Assembly: GCF_028769735.1 (NCBI RefSeq) | Contig: NC_088177.1 | Span: 13,270,599-13,334,598 of the forward strand | DNA: 64,000 nucleotides | From: Zonotrichia leucophrys gambelii | Lineage: Eukaryota > Chordata > Aves > Passeriformes > Passerellidae | Reading direction: 5' to 3' | In this document: positions 27,919 to 39,900 of the stretch, in pieces | How the letters are laid out: every line of letters begins with the position of its first letter | Numbering within the stretch: position 1 is the stretch's first letter | Translations under genes and position numbers: made by a program | Notes under the pieces: generated by a model | Seen by the model: the letters and a program-made list of their open reading frames with translations, nothing else | Database searches by the model: none | Told to the model about the DNA's origin: nothing

Positions 27919-27957
27919 GTGAGTTCCTTCCAACTCAGCTTACTCTGTGATTTTGTT
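27919..27957 (+). mobile_element. Possible CR1 3' tail scrap
   Basis: GAGTTCCTTCCAACTCAGCT followed by TACTCTGTGATTTTG resembles the terminal GGTCCCTTCCAACYCA...ATTCTGTGATT of CR1. The upstream body of the element is not recognisable, so this is an old fragment or a chance match. Confidence 0.42.
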
Positions 27958-30272
27958 TTCAAGAAGGAATTTTTGTTTTGTGAAAGTAGGGTCATAGAAT
28001 AATGTAGGCAAGTTAAATACAGTTTTCTTTGTTGGACGAAACAGTTAAAAAACACCAAATAATTTAAAAAAAATCTACTGAGAGTTATCTTACATGGGAA
28101 TATGTCCTTCAACTGTAAAGGTGATGCTGTGTCAAATCTATTCACTGACACTGAATCACACTCAAGTTCCCTCTGTATTCCTTTTATACCAAAAATAGTA
28201 AAAGAACATCTCAACTAAGGGGTCCTCAGTAGCATCTTTTAGAGTAAGGATGTGGCTCAAACATATCTTTTCACTTTGTTCATGTTCTGCAAGCTGGAAT
28301 TTGATGTAATATCCATTTAGAGGACAAAATAACAATTGAAGAAGATAGCAGATTGTTTAAAGCTTTTCAGTAATCACTTAAGATTCAGGCATAGATTCTT
28401 GACAGACCTTGAAAGAGAAGATTAAACCATCTGGATGAAGATTGACAGACAAAATAAGTAACAGAAGATAATTTTCCATGAGCTGGTAGATGGATTTTCT
28501 TTGTGACTGGTGACTTTCAGATGAAATAAAATTTCAACTTATGGTTGTAAATCCTGAGCAAGTACCATTCTGTGTACTTGAATTCAAATGTTGAATTTGA
28601 AGTGTGATTTAAAACATGTGCATATGACTTTGAGAGAAATATATTAAATAAAAAAAAGATGTGTATTTTAACACTCTCTCTGTAAATAACCTAAACTTGC
28701 CATGACTAGGAGGTACAGAAAGGTTTTTTACTGATTTTCAGAGGAGCTAGAATGATTTTTCTAATTTTTGAGACAAACAATATTGGTAGTCATTTAGGAT
28801 ATTGTACAGAGAGACCAATATCTATTCCTTATTTTGTGGTAAGGAGTAGATATTGTGAAATCAGCAATTTAAGGGGAGATATTTTACACTTTGAAAAATT
28901 GAGTGTTTTGCTGAGACGACTCTCACCCACTTGGATTTAATGAGTGCTTGAACTGCTTATTCAGATGTCATGTATTTGCATTTTCTGTTGCTTTCCCACC
29001 ACATCCAGAAGGCTCAGAACAATGGGGTAAAGAGAAGGAATGTTTTAAATCTGTGGTGGTGAACCACCAAACCAACATTTACCAGCAGCTTGATTTTCAA
29101 TCAGATGTCAGAATGGCTTTTTTGTCACTAAGTTAAATTTTACTGAGCATGGTGTGGGACACACATTCTGTGCAGGGGTCACCCAAGTGACACTGTGCAC
29201 TGCAGCTTTCAAAGGTATGGCTGCTTATCTCCTCCAAGCAATTATCTGCCTTGCCCAGTGATGCATAATATGAGGCTGGAGCGTTGTAATGTGTAATCAA
29301 AGTGATTCCCTACCACTGAAACTTGCTTTGGACCTTGAAGAGTCTTTATAAATTACTTTCTTTCCCCCTTCTTTTACATATTTGGTAGCATCCATTTCAA
29401 ATGCAAGAACAGTCCCCTGCCAGCTGGTTGGATTTTACTGAGAATTGGGTAGGTGAATGCATGATGTAGTTCATAGACTAATAACAGAGTGTGAAAATTC
29501 TATATTCAGTTGCTATTCTCCAGCAAAACAAAAGTCTTAAGTAGCAGAATAAACAGAACAAACATTTTATGTCCTCCCTGGACAGCTGTTTCTCAACTCT
29601 GAAATAAAATTGTCTAAAGTGAATATTTGCAAGCAGTCCTGTGATAAAATGAGAAGCATTTTTAGCTGTGAATGTACATGCAACTTACCTAGAAAAGGTT
29701 CAAAGTATTGAATCTGGGAAAAGGCTTTTCCTCTTCTCCCTGCCAAGCACTTCCATTTCATAATGTCAAATTCAGATAAGCACATTGTAGCCTGACCATT
29801 AAATGCTGAACTGACATTAAGAAACAGGTTTGGGAAACATTTTGAGAGTCTCTGGAGCAGCAGATTTCAAACAGGGATGCTGCAAAGTAGAGGGAAAAGC
29901 AGAGTGTTGGAGCGTGTCAAGTCTTGAATTTATAAATGTTAAGAGAGAATTCCATTTATCCTTGGTGTGAGTTCATCAGAATAATTTGTGTCTGTCTTCT
30001 TGTGTAAGAATAAAGAAGGGAAAGGTATTTGGGGCACCTGGGTTTTTATAGGTTAGTGGTGATTGTAAGGAAAACATACTTGCATGGCAACTTTTGCAAA
30101 ATGTATTCACTAATGAATTGTGATTTTTTGTAAGCTTTTTTTCTCCAAATGAGTGAATATTTTAGAGAAGAGCTGTGATATTTCCTCCTATGTCTATCTT
30201 TAGAAGTAGCAATAAATGTAATATAGTGGCTTAAATTTGTTTTGCCTCAGCTTAACGAGGGAAAAGAAAGTA

Positions 30273-30294
30273 TTAAGGTACTTAAGTACCTTAA
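30273..30294. repeat. 22-base perfect palindrome
   Basis: The 22 bases are identical to their reverse complement, centred on the CTTAAG in TACTTAAGTA, with outer arms TTAAGG and CCTTAA. There is no spacer. It sits in otherwise unique DNA. A perfect 22-base two-fold site is rare by chance in 64 kb, but AT-rich words make it less surprising. Confidence 0.85.
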
Positions 30295-32247
30295 GGAGTA
30301 GTGGCAGAGTAACAATTTGAAAATAATTCTGATTTAAGTGGGGGGCACTGTTTATGATCAGATGGTATGGCAGAACTCTCAAGATAAGGTTTTTCATGTT
30401 TTGCCCTCTGCCAGCTGCTTGCATCCAGCAAGTGCATTCATTTCAATGGATGCAGTGTGTCACGTATTAAACTGAATGTCATGTTTACTTCAGTGAAACT
30501 TTGATCTCCAAACAAAAATTCCCATTGACATTAGAAAGTAATTGCTGAAATTTCATCATCTGAAAACATTTATGTACAGCCTCATCCTTCCTTTCTGGCT
30601 GGCCAAGCCACAGAATCAGTGCAAAGCAGATCTCTGCCCTGTGCAGATTGCCTTATTAATTCTGCTCAGAGCTCGCTCTCCAGAAATCAGTGCACTGTTG
30701 TTTTCTCATCTCTAACCAAATATTCATCATTAATCTGCTCTGGAGTACAGCATGGTTTGTAGCACGTCAGTAATATATCTGACATAAGCAATCAGGTGAA
30801 ACATTATTGTAAGGCAAGCAGGCCAGAGAAACAATTTTAAAAATTAATAAGGGAATAAAATATGTGCATTTTGTAGATTTGTTTTTCTTTAAACAGTTTA
30901 CAAAGAAATTGTTTTCTGTTCTGATAAATCACCAGCATATTTCTTGCAATTTAACTGCCCCAATGTGAGCTGCTGTTCTAACAAGGAAGAAGCTCCAAAG
31001 CCATGATCTCAAAATTTTTGGATTACTTTTACTTCTACATGGAGACATTATTGAACAATAGTTGATGATCCAATGCAGAAATAGATATTTTCCTCAATAT
31101 GAAGCATAATGGTGAATTTGGACTCCATTAGGAATTTCAGCATTTTTAATCACTAGGGATAAACTGCTAATTTGATAATGAGCATGCCCCTTGGACCAAG
31201 TTGTCTTAGGCAGGTGTTTCCCTTTTGTGGTATTTTTCAGCTTGAACTTGATCTTCTTGGCCTTGAAAAAATACTTTTTGCAGTTTTGGACTTTTCTCTT
31301 GACATACAGTTATACCTGTTTGTAATAAGAAAGTGTAGATTCTACCTTTGGGTGCCTCTGCAAATTTTCATTTTGGAGTTTCATTATGCTTCTCTGATAA
31401 AAGAAGAGGCAAGGCAAACAAGGGGTTTGTTGTTTGCATCCACAGGATTGAAATTCATGGAAAAATATCAAATAGTGACTTTGGAAGTCTTACATTTGTT
31501 TAGTTGGGTGAGAATTCAAACAGTTTTATATTGCTACAGCAAAAAGGCAAAGAAAATCTGTTGCACATTCTTTCTGGGCAGTTTGTTAATCCATTGCATT
31601 TTCTGCTTCCCTTCCTTTCTGTGAATTGTATCTACTTATTGCCATAAATGGATTCCTAGGGAAAAGCAATATATTTACAAACTCATGTGATATTCCTGCT
31701 CCTCTCATTCTTCCTGCCTTGTTTTTATTGAAGACACCTCCTCAGCCTGATGTGGTTGTGCTGGATTTGATAGGTATTGTTCCATCAAGTTGTTTCTTGT
31801 TGCCAAGTACTTGTAGGAAAAAAAAATCCCCACCTGAAAAGCAACAATAAATAACTTCACAAACAAAAACCCACTAACACACGCATGATAAAAACAAGCC
31901 AGAGATGGGTATCTGGCTCTAAATGCCAGGATGGTTTGTTCTTGAAGAGATCTTTTGTGGTGTCGTCAAATCACATGTCACTGGATTCTATGGATATGAT
32001 GTATTGTCTCTTGCTTTCCCCCAGGTAAATCTTGATGACAATTTCTCCCACACCTATTCATTTACAGAAAATTCATGGAAAATTAGTCAAAACACCTAGA
32101 ATGATACACCAGCAGAATTTGTAAGGGCTTTTCTGTGCCTGAAGTTTTTTTGTGATTCCTGCAGATCTGCCAACCTTGGCTTCAGCAGTAGAGGAGATTT
32201 GCCCTGTACATGTCTCTACATTGTCAGTGGGAAAAGAAAGCAAATTT

Positions 32248-32260
32248 GGGGGGGGGGGGG
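32248..32260. repeat. Homopolymer G run of 13
   Basis: Thirteen consecutive G bases in AT-rich surroundings, flanked by CAAATTT and AGAAG. Long G runs are uncommon and prone to length change and sequencing error. Confidence 0.9.
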
Positions 32261-35200
32261 AGAAGTGTTATAAAGGTTTATTCTGATTTGTTATTATTTT
32301 TCTTTTAGTTCTGTTTAAAAAGTTTTCTTTATACTCTTTAAAGTTCTGGGCCTGCTTTGGTCTCCTCCTAATCCTTATCTCACAGCAGAAAATGAGGAAA
32401 TAATTCTAGTGGGTGCACTGGCATTTGGCCAGCACTAAACCCACTACATTTAATTGGTGCGTTGGCCAGGAAACTGAACCAAAACCACTACAATGGTGAT
32501 GCTTCTGGAAGAACTTCTGAAAGGAGACTCCTTTTCCCTTCCCTCTGTGGAAAATGTGATTCAGTTTGCACAGCAGCTGGGGCTGCAATCCACTTTCACA
32601 AGTCAGCAAAACACTAAAGTACTCCCATTTTTTCAAGGAGCTGGGGCTGTGCCAGAGCTGCTGTCTCATGTCTCGGTGTTTTGTAAGATTTGACACACAC
32701 TGCACTGAGGATTTGTGTGTGGAAATTACTTTGCACTTTGGGGCTCTCACTTGGGAGGTGAGATGGAGGGAGTCTGACCAAAATGAAATATTTTACTCTA
32801 CATGTCAGTTGTGCTGTATAATCTTAAAGAAAAACATGATGCTTAAACTCGCTGCCCATTGAGATTTAGGCAAACTCTTGGAAGGGAGCTCCTTTGGATA
32901 TTAAATAAATGGCAAGTGAGATGTGCATGGTGGAAGTGGGATATGTAAACTTGGCTTTCTGCCCATTCTTTAGATTTCTGTGACAAACAAAAAGACACTT
33001 GGCAATAGTGGGGCTGCTGAAGAAAGCAAGTCTCCATAAATTCCAGCCCCTGATCTCTGTAATAGCCATCTGGGTTTGGCAACAAGAAGGTTTTCCCAGC
33101 TTTATCTTTGTTAATAGGCAGAACAGTGATTTAAAAAGTCAGCTTTGATGTAAAATAAAAAGATGTTTCACTTTGGTTTTATGGTGCTTTGAAGATTAAA
33201 TACACGTGATTTCTCAGATCTCTTTGTTTCCCCCTTATCCTTACTACTTCAGTTGCTGTTCTCTAGGGTCTGAGACCTTGTAGGAAATGCTGTTTTCAGA
33301 GATGAAGGTGTTTTGCACTTTGGTGTTTTGCCTTTTCCTGTGTGGAGCACACTTTGTACACACCCAGGTGCCTGTTGAAGGAACCCTGTGTTCATATCTG
33401 GTTGAAAAGATAATACCTTTCAAAAGATTCGTTTCAAATACCAGCAGCAATTTGAATTCAGTTTGACTATCAAAGCTGGGGGAATGGTGAAACGGAATAA
33501 ATAAATTGCTGTTCAAAAGTAGAGACTGAAAAGTGGCATAAAATCTTTTTGAGTTGTGGTGTTTGCCAGGGCAGCAGGATGGACTTGGGTGTAAAAGATG
33601 CCAGGCAGTTCCAGTTTCATTTTGTCCCATGGGGCAAGAAGGACAATTTTATTGTGTAAACAGAGGACTTAATGCCCCAAATTTCTGTATTGTTGTAGCA
33701 GGATAAATGGGTAAAAAAGGGAGCTTGTATTTCTGGATGCAGTTCAATCATTTGCAGTCACATTGGGATGTAATTTTCATAAAGGAAATCAAATAGCAAA
33801 TGTCACAAATCAATCACTAAATGCTTAGGACTGAATACAAATTTTCTCTGTGGACAGGTTTTATCTTGCTTGTGATGATGCTCCTTGTAATTCCCCTCCA
33901 AGTGCAAACAGTTGTTTGCAATAGAAACCTCAGTATTGCACAGGGTGGGGAGGAATTTGGTGAAAAACAGAATTCCTCTGTTTCTGATCCTGGTTAAGAG
34001 TCTCTATTTGCAGGAATTTGTGTGCAGAGGTTGTGGTATCCAAGATTCATCAATTGTTTTCTCTCTGGAGAGCCTGTTTTACCTTTTTAGGTGCTTTGTA
34101 CTGTTCTTTTTTCTGTGTTGTAACACATAGTGAGGAAAAAAGGGGGTCCTTTGTGGTTTTTTAGGTCGTTGATTCTGCAATTGTTCTTTTGGAATAATTT
34201 TATTTTGGAAGGCAGGAATAGCAATTGCCTCCATGTTTCCCTGCAGAGATTTGTAAATACCAGTTACCTGTTGCCCTCTTACTGTACTTGAACATGAATA
34301 AGTGTTGTTATCATGTGACTGATTATTTCCTTTTCTGTATTCTATGTTTTTCTTATACTGTTCAGCTGGAATAATAAGATAATTTAGTGAATAGCAAGAA
34401 AATAAGTGCCACTTAAGTGGGAAGACATTTTGGGATACACACTTGTGTGTCTTTCTAGGATTTGTGAATCTTCCTCTTTAACAAACCTGTGGGGTTTGTT
34501 GTGTCTTTTTTTTTTGCATATTAACCACTGCTAAATGCAGAAAAAACAGGATACATTTAGTATTATTTGATTTATCCTTACTCCTATGAAAAGGTGGATC
34601 TTGGGCATTCAGTAATAGGCTAAATACTTGGGGTTTTATGAGACAAAATGGGTCTTTTCTCTATATACAAAAAACCCCAAAAACCAGTATGTGTAATGGA
34701 TTGTGATGTCATTCCCAGTTTTCCACAAAGGAGTCATGTTTATTATCCTTCCTTTATATTTTGATTGTACTTTTGTAGAGTGTTCTTTGTCTTATTTATA
34801 TCTTATCTATCTTTATCTTTATTTGTATCTTTGTTTTTTCTTCAGTGAGGGGAACTTCTGTTTTCACACTCTTTTTCTGCCTGAACTGTAAATCTGCTTC
34901 ATGGCTATCTTTGACTCTGTTGATTAGAGAACGTTTGATGTATATTACCATATTGATACTTTTCTCTGACATTAATACATATGAAATAGAAAATAATGCC
35001 TCGATGAGTGGGAAAAGAATGGAAAACTTTCTACTATAAAATTACATGATTATAAAATTGAAAAGATACTTTTAAAAATTCTTGGGTTTAATTCCTTTGA
35101 ATCTCATGTTGTTTTGGTATGCATAAGCCCATACATGTTTATTTGATGAAATAGGGGCACCTTGATAGAAGTTGATTGTTACAGTAATGTGTTCTATTTC

Positions 35201-36841
35201 TAAATTCTCTCTTTTTATGGAAGAAAACATGATATTCACACTGTGCACTTCTGCAAAGAAGCAATCGTGTGTGACAGTGTCTTTAAGATGTTTGTTTATT
35301 TAATCATGCCACTTGCACCAGTTCCCTTTTAGTTGTCCAGAGTTTCAAGAATGTATTTATAGCTAGTCGTTTTATTTTTTCTTTTTTTTTGCTAGTTTTC
35401 TTATTTTTAAATCAGTCAAAGAGTTTAGGCTTTGTATTGTAGAATTTACTGTTAGAAAATACAACAATTGATCATTGAGCTGAAATATTAGGGGTTTCAG
35501 GAGGAGCTTAAAGGTTACAATAGTATGTTACAGGGAAAGGTTGAGTGTATCTTGTGTCTGCCTTGGGAACCCAAATGGAATGGGTGAATTCTTGACCTCT
35601 TCTAGATATTTTGACTCTGATTCTGTTTAAACTAAGATGAAGAATTATTGCTAATATATTCATATATAAGTATCTACTGAAAGGATGTCTGAAGTGGCAT
35701 TGTCACGTGAATTTTTGTTCCATATTTTAAAATTCAGGAATCCCACTCATTCCAGCATACCATAGTATTTCTCACTGATGAGAAATCTTATAGGAGGAAG
35801 AATGGCATCCATATTTTAGGCATAAAGATACAGCATCAGGACATGCTGCTGAATGTTTCCATCAAGTTCACAAATCCTTTCAACATTCAGCTTTTTCTGA
35901 GTTGCTCTAGAACTGTCACAGGTATCCATGGAAATATTAAATAATTATCACTAATCCTAACATGTAATAGCATAAGATACCTGTGGGTATATTCTTATCA
36001 CAAGAAAAATAGGTAGCAAGTATCTGATGGTATTGAAATAATTGTATCAAAAGCACAGTATGTATCTGCTTGTTAATGTAATAGCGTCACCAATTCCCTT
36101 ATGCTTCAATCCATTGATTTAATCCATGCATTTCCAGTGATGCAAATATGTCTATTTTAATCAAAAATGGTAATGCACTTTTCAACCAGCATTTAAAATA
36201 GTATTAAAATTGTGTTAAGTCGTGTATGAGAGGGAAATGCAGTGCTTCTCGGGGGAATTGTGAGTGAGATAGAGAAACCATGGAGCAAAGGCCCGAATTT
36301 GATCTTAAAAAGGCAAAACACAACTAGAATTTAGCCATGAAATGTGTAGAAATATAATGCAAATATCACCCTGGTTTGTACTGTAGGCATGTGGCACCAA
36401 TTCTGTTCAGTCACCTGGCACATCCCTTAATTCAAGTGAGTTACTTTACTGTGGTGTGCACCCTTCAGGGAAGTTTCATTCCATATACATGGAACAGGGG
36501 TGCAATCCTACCATGAATGGTCCCATTCTGCCTATTCCAGTTTTATTTCTAGAGCTCAGTGTCTCTCTGTTGCAAACTGTGAAATTCCCCCTTGGAAAGC
36601 ATTTAAACCCTGGGAATTGTGCTGAAGTAGAGCGGGATTGTGTTTAATTAAGGAATGAAGGAATACAGCCAGCTTTCCTTCCCATACTGTAACTTTTTGT
36701 CTGATTGTTTCCTGTGCATGTGCACACAGAGGAGCATGTGTGATGTGGTGTAGAGCATGGAGGGGGTATGGAGACATCTTTTATCATGTCTTTCTGTTGT
36801 TACTTCCATTCTTTTCTCCTCTCTGCCTCAAGCAAGCACAG

Positions 36842-36996
36842 AGCAATAGACCTGCAAGCACAGCTCCATATGGAGGAACCTATCAAGGTCAAACCACTTC
36901 AGTCACGCCTCCAAAATGCTCATTTTGTGTTAACAATTGTGCTGCTTCAACAATTTGCAAGTTCAAGTGGAGACATTGCCATTTGTTTTGTCAAAG
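36842..36996 (+). CDS. Weak candidate internal exon, gene not recognised
   Basis: A pyrimidine-rich tract (TTCTTTTCTCCTCTCTGCC) precedes two possible acceptors, CAAG ending at 36832 and CACAG ending at 36841. A good donor, AAAG then GTGAGC, starts at 36997. Two frames are open across the whole 155 bases. One would enter in phase 0 and gives a peptide starting SNRPASTAPYGGTYQGQ, followed by a cysteine-rich end. The other gives a peptide with IDLQAQLHMEEPIKVKPLQ and a hydrophobic segment (HFVLTIVLLQQF). Neither shows strong third-position bias and neither is recognised. The phase-0 entry of the first frame would be compatible with the phase-0 exit of the candidate exon at 23993-24081, but that is only consistent, not evidence of linkage. 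It may well be chance. Confidence 0.22.
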
Positions 36997-39900
36997 GTGA
37001 GCTAATGTGATGCTCTGGAGAGGCAGGGGAACCTGGAGAGGAGATCTAATTATAACTGCAGCTCATTTCAGTATCGTTTCAGCAACACTGGTGGGAACTG
37101 TCACTTGTAGCAGAATGATGAGTTGTATTTCTGTTTCTTGCCCACAGTGTCTAGAAAAATGTTTGTTTACTGTAGCAAATTAAATCATGTCTCTCTGATA
37201 ATCTGGGACCACCAAGGAGAGTTGCCACTAGCCTGTGTGTCCCATCCAGGGACTCCATGCAGTTTATTTCCCCATCAGGATGCCTAACCAATTACAACTC
37301 CCTTCTGGTTTCTACACATGACAAAGTTTTGAATGATTGCTTAAAAATTTCAAGCAGTTTTAATAAAAATCTCCACCCTTTTGGAGTAAAAATTCGTTTT
37401 TAATCTCAGTGCTTTGCATGGCAAGACAAAAAAATAATACCTCATTGCTTAAACTGAAATAAAATGATAAAATGGGTGGCAGGAAAATTAAATTCTAGTA
37501 TGTTTTTATAATTTCAGTGGAATCCTTTTGTTTCACATGCTGAAATGATTTTGTCTCTCCATTAACTGAATGCTGTTTCTATTACAGAAAACCTTTTTTC
37601 TTGTGTGATTTGTAACAATAAGTGCTCTTTTGCTAAAGACTGAGAACAAGTCAGGAGGGAGGAGTTTAGGAACTTAATATTTGTGCAGTGTATGGGGTTT
37701 CTCATGCCCTGCTAGTTAAAATGTGTTCTGCTTCAGATTAAAACTAAATGTGGGCTCTGCACTGGGAAAAGCTTTTTAAAGAAAACTTGTTTTGTCTCTG
37801 ATACTGAGAGTGTAGAAGTAGGTGAAGACTGATCAAGAATAATTGGTTATGAATATTTCATCCATGAAGGAGTTTTCACTGAAAAATAAAATGACAGAGG
37901 CATAAATGGATGAAAATATCATTGGGGCATTATAAAAGGGGAAGAAAAAACCTCTTTCTTCCAATTTTTATTGTGTAAGAAGAAAGTAGAGCAGAAGATG
38001 TAGGTTAGGAAAATTTGCCCTTTAACATCTATGCAGAGTCTGTGCACTTTTGCATTTTATAAATAATGACATTAAAAGCTATTAATCATGGGCAGTGACT
38101 AATAATAATAATATATGAAAACATTCAGCAGAGTGGGATTTTATTTTATTCCCTATATGTAACTTCATTTTTTAGTTGACTTTTCTTGCCTTCCTTTTCC
38201 TGCTGGTCCACTGGATGGCTCTGTGATCACTCACATGCTGCACACAGGCATTTCCGTGTACTGTGATCATTTGCTTAATATCACACCAAAACCTCTGCTG
38301 CTCAGGGTCCAAGGCAGAGACTGCTGATTTCAGCAGCAGAAATAGTTATGCAGAAAGCATCTGTACCAAGAGCAGTGGCACAGAGAAGGGCACAACCAGA
38401 GTGGCTTTGAAGGGCCAACCCCTGATCCCTCCTGGGCAGCTGCTCTTTTTTACCACCTTAAAATTTATTTTTGGAGAAGCACAAATAGGTGAAAGGGGGA
38501 TTTTTTTGAGTTTATAGGGTACAGCATTATTGAAAATGGGTCTAATTCAGGTGTACATCTTGGTTTATGGTTCTGTTCCTCTTTTTGAGTGGGGCTTTCA
38601 GTGAGGATCTGAACTTCCCATGTCCCAGCAAGCCAGAGTGGTGTGCAGTTTTGCTATTCCAGATGAAATCATCCTACACTGTTTGAGAGGATGCTTCCCT
38701 GGTGTTAATGTCAGTATTAAACAGTGTGCTTGGGAAGAGGGATTTGCAGCCTTGGCCTCGTGCCTTGCATATATATGCATATAAATATATGCAATGGAAA
38801 TGCTCAGTGTCAGGGGCACCACAGCATCCACAGTGTGCTGATGCACGTTTTTGGAAGGAAATGTTAATATCAGAGAAATGCCATCAGGCAGATTGGGGCC
38901 TGGCTGGGACAGACATGGCATCCACACTCTCAATATCTGTGTTCTTGAGGTTTTCTCTTAGAGAAGTAAGGAAACAAACAGACACAGTCTAATCGGCACT
39001 CTGTGAAATGCTTTCTGTATCTTAAAAAGATATCTAGAGGGGAAGTAAATCTTAAAGGCCAATGGTGCTGTAGTCGATTAAAACTGAGGAAAGCAAGAGC
39101 TTTTTATAGCTGTCTTTTCCTATAAATCACCGACTTCCTCTCCTTGGGAGATTGCCAATGTAAAATCCAAGAATTTCTTGGCATTACTAAAATCAGAGGA
39201 GACCTAGTTTATATTCCCAGACCTGTGCAGACCAGAGCTGGGCAGTGTTTCATTTCAGCACCAAAGCAGAATAAGCTTCTAAAAAAATTATCATGTGCAC
39301 TCACAAATTAGTACAGCACTGTGTAGTGGCACTACTATAAATTGCATCCCAGGGAACTACTGCTTTAGTGCTGTGTCTTTAGAAAAAGGCTTGATACAGG
39401 AGATGTCCTTGAGTTCTATCTGGTTTTGCTTCTCTTGGAGATTTGAGCTGTGTCTGCAGTGTGAGAGCAAGGTCAGGGAGCACGTGGACAGCTCCCTCAT
39501 CACCTGTAAGAGGAGGCTTTTGGCTTTGTTTTGGATCATTCCCTCTGGTCCATGCTCAACAAAGACTGGGAGCAGTGCAGAGGATGTGTTGCTCCAGGAG
39601 ACACTCCCTAAAAGCTGAGTGGCTGGGGTGCTCTCAGCTTTGCTTTCTTCCAGCCCTGGTTCTGGAGGCTTTGCCTGGAGCATTCCCACATCACTGTGCT
39701 GATGTGAGGGGTTTTTTGCTAACTGTGCCTTCCTCTGCTCTTAGTTCTACTTGGAATGTTTTCCTGCTCTGAATGTATAAAACCTTTTACCTGTGAGACT
39801 AAAAAAGGAGTGAACTCACAGAGTTCATCCACTGTGAAAGTGAGGAAAGGTGGATTAGTGGATCTGTGCAGCTGCCATGAAGTGGATGGATTATTTAATA

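Larger units (their letters stand above)
24082..36841. other. Long non-coding stretch, intron if exons are real
   Basis: If the flanking candidate exons belong to one gene this 12.8 kb is an intron; it begins with GTAAGT and its far end reads CACAG. No supported coding sequence lies inside. It contains two possible CR1 tail scraps, a very AT-rich block at 26881-27136, a 13-base G run at 32248-32260 and a 22-base palindrome at 30273-30294. The stretch 30590-30840 has the texture of a conserved element. Confidence 0.5.

Noticed and set aside
29690..29785. Possible minus-strand exon ending at an AGGTAAGT donor (complement near 29686-29693)
   Set aside because: The donor is good and a short ATG frame leads into it, but no convincing pyrimidine tract and acceptor was found upstream on that strand.
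31172..31624. 150-codon open frame, the longest in the window
   Set aside because: It begins at TTG, not ATG; the predicted peptide is rich in F, L, I and C as expected from T-rich DNA, with no codon bias or domain. An open frame of this length is plausible by chance in 64 kb.
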